From assembly GCA_905183005.1 (NCBI GenBank), contig CAJJDO010000080.1, positions 401,458 to 465,457 of the forward strand: a stretch of DNA of 64,000 nucleotides, written 5' to 3'. The notes under the pieces were generated by a model, which did not search any database, was not told the origin of the DNA, and saw only the letters and a program-made list of their open reading frames with translations. Within the stretch, counting starts at the first letter, position 1, and each line of letters opens with the position of its first letter. The position numbers were made by a program, and so were the translations under genes. This document shows positions 60,634 to 64,000 of the stretch, piece by piece. This DNA is from Paramecium pentaurelia (Eukaryota > Ciliophora > Oligohymenophorea > Peniculida > Parameciidae).

Positions 60634-60833
60634 CTTATAATAGTTTATGAAGTTTAAAAATCCTGCAAATTACCAATTATGATCTAAAATTATTAAGAAT
60701 GTTGTACTTTACATATCTGGAAGCTTAGGAAGATCAAATTTATAAAATTGCACAAAAAATTTTCATTTACATTTTTATATGTAATAAATTTTAATTATAT
60801 CTGTATTTTAGCTGCTCATATTTATTATCATGA

Positions 60834-63160
60834 ATGCAAGTTTAATAAAATTGCAAATAGGAATTATTTAGTTTAAATATATATATATAATTAAAATAAA
60901 GTTAAGATTTTTAAGAGACAATTTGTAAGAGTCATAATTTAGAATTGATTGCTGTTGATTTAGACATGTCAGATAAATCATAAAAAAATTTTTTTTTTGG
61001 TAAATGTTTAGTAGATAAATTAAATAATAATAAAGTGAAAACTATTGAATAATCAAAAGAAAGAATTTAATAAATTAAGAATTAATAATAAGAAATTAAA
61101 AGTTAAGAGAATCAAGCAAGACTTAATTATTATAAGAATATTTTAGATTAAATTATGGAATTTAAAAGATCTATAGGTGATTCTTTAGAAAAGATAAGTA
61201 AATAAATTTAATAATACATGTTTCCAATCTAAAAGGAAAAAAAAGAATTATAAGAAAATTTAAATTAATTGAATTATTTTGAAGATATCATATAATTATC
61301 AGAATTATATTCAATAGATTAATAAAAATCAATTAAATTTATAGAAGATAATATATTTATAGATGAATTAATAAGATAGTTTGAATTATTATTTAATAAT
61401 GCTGAATATTATTAAACTTTAGACATATTCAAAAATACAAAATAAACAATTTAAGATATAATGGAAAATAATATTATTGAATTGCTACCATTATTATAAA
61501 CAAAAAATGAATTTGTAAATAATTATATATATAAATTAAAATAGAAAACACCAAGTTTAAGTAGAATTTGTTTTAATCATAAAAAAGAAATAATAATGAT
61601 TGATATGGATATTGAAAATAAGAAAATTGAAGATAGATTAGTTTTTGTTGATTGTATATCTGAGAATCCATTAATTAAATATTAAAAAATTGAAAATGTA
61701 AATAAATTATGGATTGATTATAATTCATAATCTGAAAATATATTATAAGAATATAAAAAGGAAATTAAGCATAAAATAATGAATTATTCAATTAAACATC
61801 TTAAATGAGAAAAAATTATAATTTAAAATTGAATGAAATTAGTGATAAATTAATTTAAAGGATTTAAAATAATTAATAGAAAAAGAAAAAGTCAATTCAA
61901 ATTAAACTATAACAACTTTAAAAAATAAAGATTCAATTTTTTAAAAAGAAATTGAAAATTATTTAGAATCATTAAAATAATGTGATTAATTAGATATTTA
62001 ATAATCAATAGATATACTAAAAGAATTACCAAGTATTAATTTATATATATATATTTTTATATTTCAAAGAAATGTAATTGTATAATTATAAGAAGTAATC
62101 TCTTAAATATCTAAGATTCCATCTACAAATGATAATAATTATTAAGATTAAGTAGAATTTATTATATAAGAATTCATTGATTAAGCTAAAAAATATTAAT
62201 GTTAAATAAATTTATTTGATTAGACTTTAAATTATTTAAATAACATACTAATAATATAGATTAAATATAATCAAAATTTTAAAATAAGAATAAATACAAA
62301 ATTAATATTAGAATCTATCAAAATTATTAAATGATTATATTAAAACATTTGATAATAAAACTAAATAAATTAAAAAATATTGTAATATTTCTAAATTGGA
62401 GATGGATTTAATAAATTTAAATGAATTAAATTCAAATTTAGAATTTTAAAGTAATTTAATTAAATTAATTAATAGAAACAAATATATAAAATCAAATGTC
62501 AAAATAATTAGATAAAAAACATCAATAATCTTAATAATTATTAAAAGAATAATAAGATAAATGTATTTTCATATTTATATTATTTTTTTTAGATTAAAAA
62601 TAAATTGATGATATTAATCTAAAATTACAATCAAATGAAAAATTAAATTTAAATTTAAAGATTAATTTGATTTAAAAACTTAAGAAATAATCAATCTAAA
62701 AAATTAAAATGAACAAGATAAATTAAATATTATTAAGAATATTGAAGATTAAAGTATTCAATATAATTATTATAAATAGAAAACAAAGAAATTACAGAAA
62801 TTATTAAAAGATTAAATTAAAAGGAATCAGAATTACAAACAATCTAAAAACAATTTGATTAAATTAATCAAGAAAAGTTATAAAAAGAAAAATAATTAAA
62901 ATTAGACTTAGAGAAATTTTAATATAATTATAATACTTAATTAATAATAGATTTAATAATATCCAAAAACATTATAATTTTGTGTTACTTATAAGGGTGT
63001 AAATTGTTAAGTAACTGAAGGTGGAAAAGTTGTGAGTGTACTGGTGGTGGTAGTAACTATTATTGTCTTTGTGAATAAGCAATTCCAAAGGCTGGGAAAA
63101 TATTGTTTGCATTCTAAATTCTCAGTTTAACACCAAATATGGGTTTGGGTTTGGGCTAAA
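60834..63160 (+). pseudogene. TRIM-like B-box/coiled-coil/SPRY-like gene, frameshifted
   Basis: From ATG 60834 one frame runs 325 codons to TGA 61806-61808. It carries a partial B-box (CKSHNLELIAVDLD ... FGKCLVDK), then a Gln/Glu/Lys coiled coil. Further coiled-coil segments continue in other frames to about 62940 (KDLKQLIEKEKVNS ..., DYIKTFDNKTKQIKKY). The C-terminal part (63000-63160) looks SPRY-like: YKGVNCQVTEGGKVV, then after a one-base frame change near 63037 CTGGGSNYYCLCEQAIPKAG and ILFAFQILSLTPNMG. The first B-box cysteine pair is missing. B-box/coiled-coil families are large in ciliates. Frame changes with no clear intron at the SPRY-like site suggest a pseudogene, though some upstream ones may be introns. 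Confidence 0.5.
63141..63155 (+). repeat. telomere-like GGGTTT run
   Basis: GGGTTTGGGTTTGGG matches the Paramecium telomeric unit (mixed GGGGTT and GGGTTT). It continues directly from the SPRY-like frame, where it would encode GLGLG. About 850 bp of further sequence follow, so it is not the chromosome end in this assembly. Confidence 0.55.
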
Positions 63161-63167
63161 TATATAG

Positions 63168-63215
63168 GTAAGGGAGTACTATACTAGATTTGTAAGGGAG
63201 TACTATACTAGATTT
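63168..63215. repeat. two perfect 24-bp tandem copies
   Basis: GTAAGGGAGTACTATACTAG plus ATTT is present twice back to back (63168-63191, 63192-63215). A related inverted piece, ATAGTATAGTCCTAC, follows at about 63226-63240, so the unit can fold back on itself. Confidence 0.85.
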
Positions 63216-63603
63216 ATAATAAATAATAGTATAGTCCTACTTTAGGTTGGGGATGAGGCAAATGGTTCCAAAAAGTTGCGCTAAGCTTTTTTTGTAAAAA
63301 TGGGGGTATGAGTAAATTTTTGAGAATTCAAAAATCGTGAAAATAGAGGTCAGGGCAAATTTTTCATATTTGAAAAATCGATAAAATTTCAAACATTTCT
63401 TTATAAATTTTTCCTTCACAAATTGATGAAAATTACGAATTTTTTTCCTATTATTTCTTTATTAAAAAAAATGAAAAATTATTACTTAAAAATTTATTTC
63501 TCTTATACTAATTAATGAAACTAATCGAAATTTATGTACTTGATAAAATTTTTCCATATACTTTTTTTAGTGTTTTCATTTTTAGAAATTAATGAAATTT
63601 CTG

Positions 63604-63800
63604 TTTTTATAAGATTATTCCTTTTTATACTTTTTTTATAAGATTATTCCTTTTTATAAATACTTTTTTATAAGATTATTCCTTTTTATAAATACTTTTT
63701 TATAAGATTATTCCTTTTTATAAATACTTTTTATAAGATTTTTTTATTTTTTAGAAATTAATGAAATTAATGAACTTTTTATAAGATTTTTCCTTTTAAA
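63604..63800. repeat. degenerate ~30-bp tandem repeat array
   Basis: At least five imperfect copies of a TTTTTATAAGATTATTCC unit followed by TTTTTATAAATAC, with spacings of about 30-33 bp. Copies decay toward the right. The whole interval 63216-64000 lacks a convincing gene. Simple satellite of this type is common near telomeres. Confidence 0.75.
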
Positions 63801-63865
63801 ATTTATTTTTTTTTTTTAAATTGCATTCTCATTTTCTAGATTCTTTAAATATTTTTATATGATTT

Positions 63866-63972
63866 TGGAAAAGTTAAAAATAGGACTTAAAATTGTAAAA
63901 AATTTGAAAAACAAAGGAAGTACCTCATTTTCTTAAGGAAAATGTCTTATAAAACATAAGGAAATAATGCGA
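63866..63972. repeat. dispersed repeat, copy 2
   Basis: It shares an ordered set of blocks with 57350-57460: GAAAAGTT, a GGACTTA block, ATTGTAAAAA, CTCATTTTC, AAAACATAA and ATAATGC. Identity is imperfect. Both copies lie in the gene-poor, repeat-rich right part of the window. Confidence 0.6.
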
Positions 63973-64000
63973 TTTCAAAAATCTAAGGGGGTACCTCAAG

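Noticed and set aside
63141..63155. True chromosome end
   Set aside because: Only about two and a half units are present and about 850 bp of sequence follow.
1..64000. General reassignment of TGA to tryptophan
   Set aside because: ASF1, eS6, CDA, Tom40, RAMP4 and others end at TGA at the expected length and use TGG for conserved Trp.

Overview
This looks like macronuclear-type DNA from a ciliate, most probably a Paramecium species. Three sequence features support this. (1) Conserved proteins read through only if TAA and TAG mean glutamine and TGA is the sole stop; ASF1, ribosomal protein eS6, Tom40, RAMP4 and phosphoglycerate mutase all behave this way. (2) Introns are tiny (about 20-31 nt, nearly all GTA...TAG) and every well-read gene needs them to keep frame. 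(3) The DNA is extremely AT-rich and genes are packed on both strands with very short spacers. The species cannot be named from the sequence alone. Because of the genetic code, a standard-code gene finder sees only fragments here.

Layout. 0-13.5 kb: a small membrane protein, a PX-domain sorting nexin, histone chaperone ASF1, cytidine deaminase, two poorly resolved or broken loci (4.6-6.4 kb), a B-box/coiled-coil protein, a DHHC palmitoyltransferase, an unknown helical protein, ribosomal protein eS6 and, after a long gene-poor stretch, a small protein with an MGC acylation motif. 13.5-19.5 kb: a large membrane-anchored class I cyclic-nucleotide phosphodiesterase, two small ORFs, RAMP4/SERP1 and a small secreted Cys-rich protein. 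20-33.4 kb: uncertain ORFs, an acylated MORN protein, a CFAP210-like ciliary protein, a tesmin/LIN54-type CXC protein divergent from Tom40, TMEM43, a TRF4-type poly(A) polymerase, an unknown gene and a dual-specificity phosphatase. 33.8-47.4 kb: a ~1,300-residue coiled-coil protein, a K+ channel with a cyclic-nucleotide-binding domain divergent from a TLDc protein, an unknown gene, a second B-box protein, phosphoglycerate mutase, casein kinase 1 and an unknown gene.

47.5-55.7 kb is one giant gene of roughly 2,650 codons on the minus strand. It encodes a large GTPase domain, a long coiled coil containing 18 in-frame copies of a 51-bp repeat, a Cys/His-rich zinc-binding region and a C-terminal von Willebrand A domain. 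It is the most unusual item in the window.

55.7-64 kb differs in character. It holds interrupted reading frames, a GC-rich island with a tandem 39-bp repeat and a perfect hairpin, dispersed and tandem repeats, a TRIM-like (B-box/coiled-coil/SPRY-like) gene with a frameshift, and a GGGTTT-type telomere-like run. This is what a decaying, possibly subtelomeric, region would look like.

Functionally the window is a mix of housekeeping genes, cAMP/cGMP and membrane signalling (phosphodiesterase, cyclic-nucleotide-gated-type channel, casein kinase, DHHC enzyme, acylated proteins) and cilium or cytoskeletal proteins. No tRNA, rRNA or CRISPR array was seen. Gene ends are given as start codon to TGA. 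Introns were checked by eye only, so exon details in the long genes are approximate.
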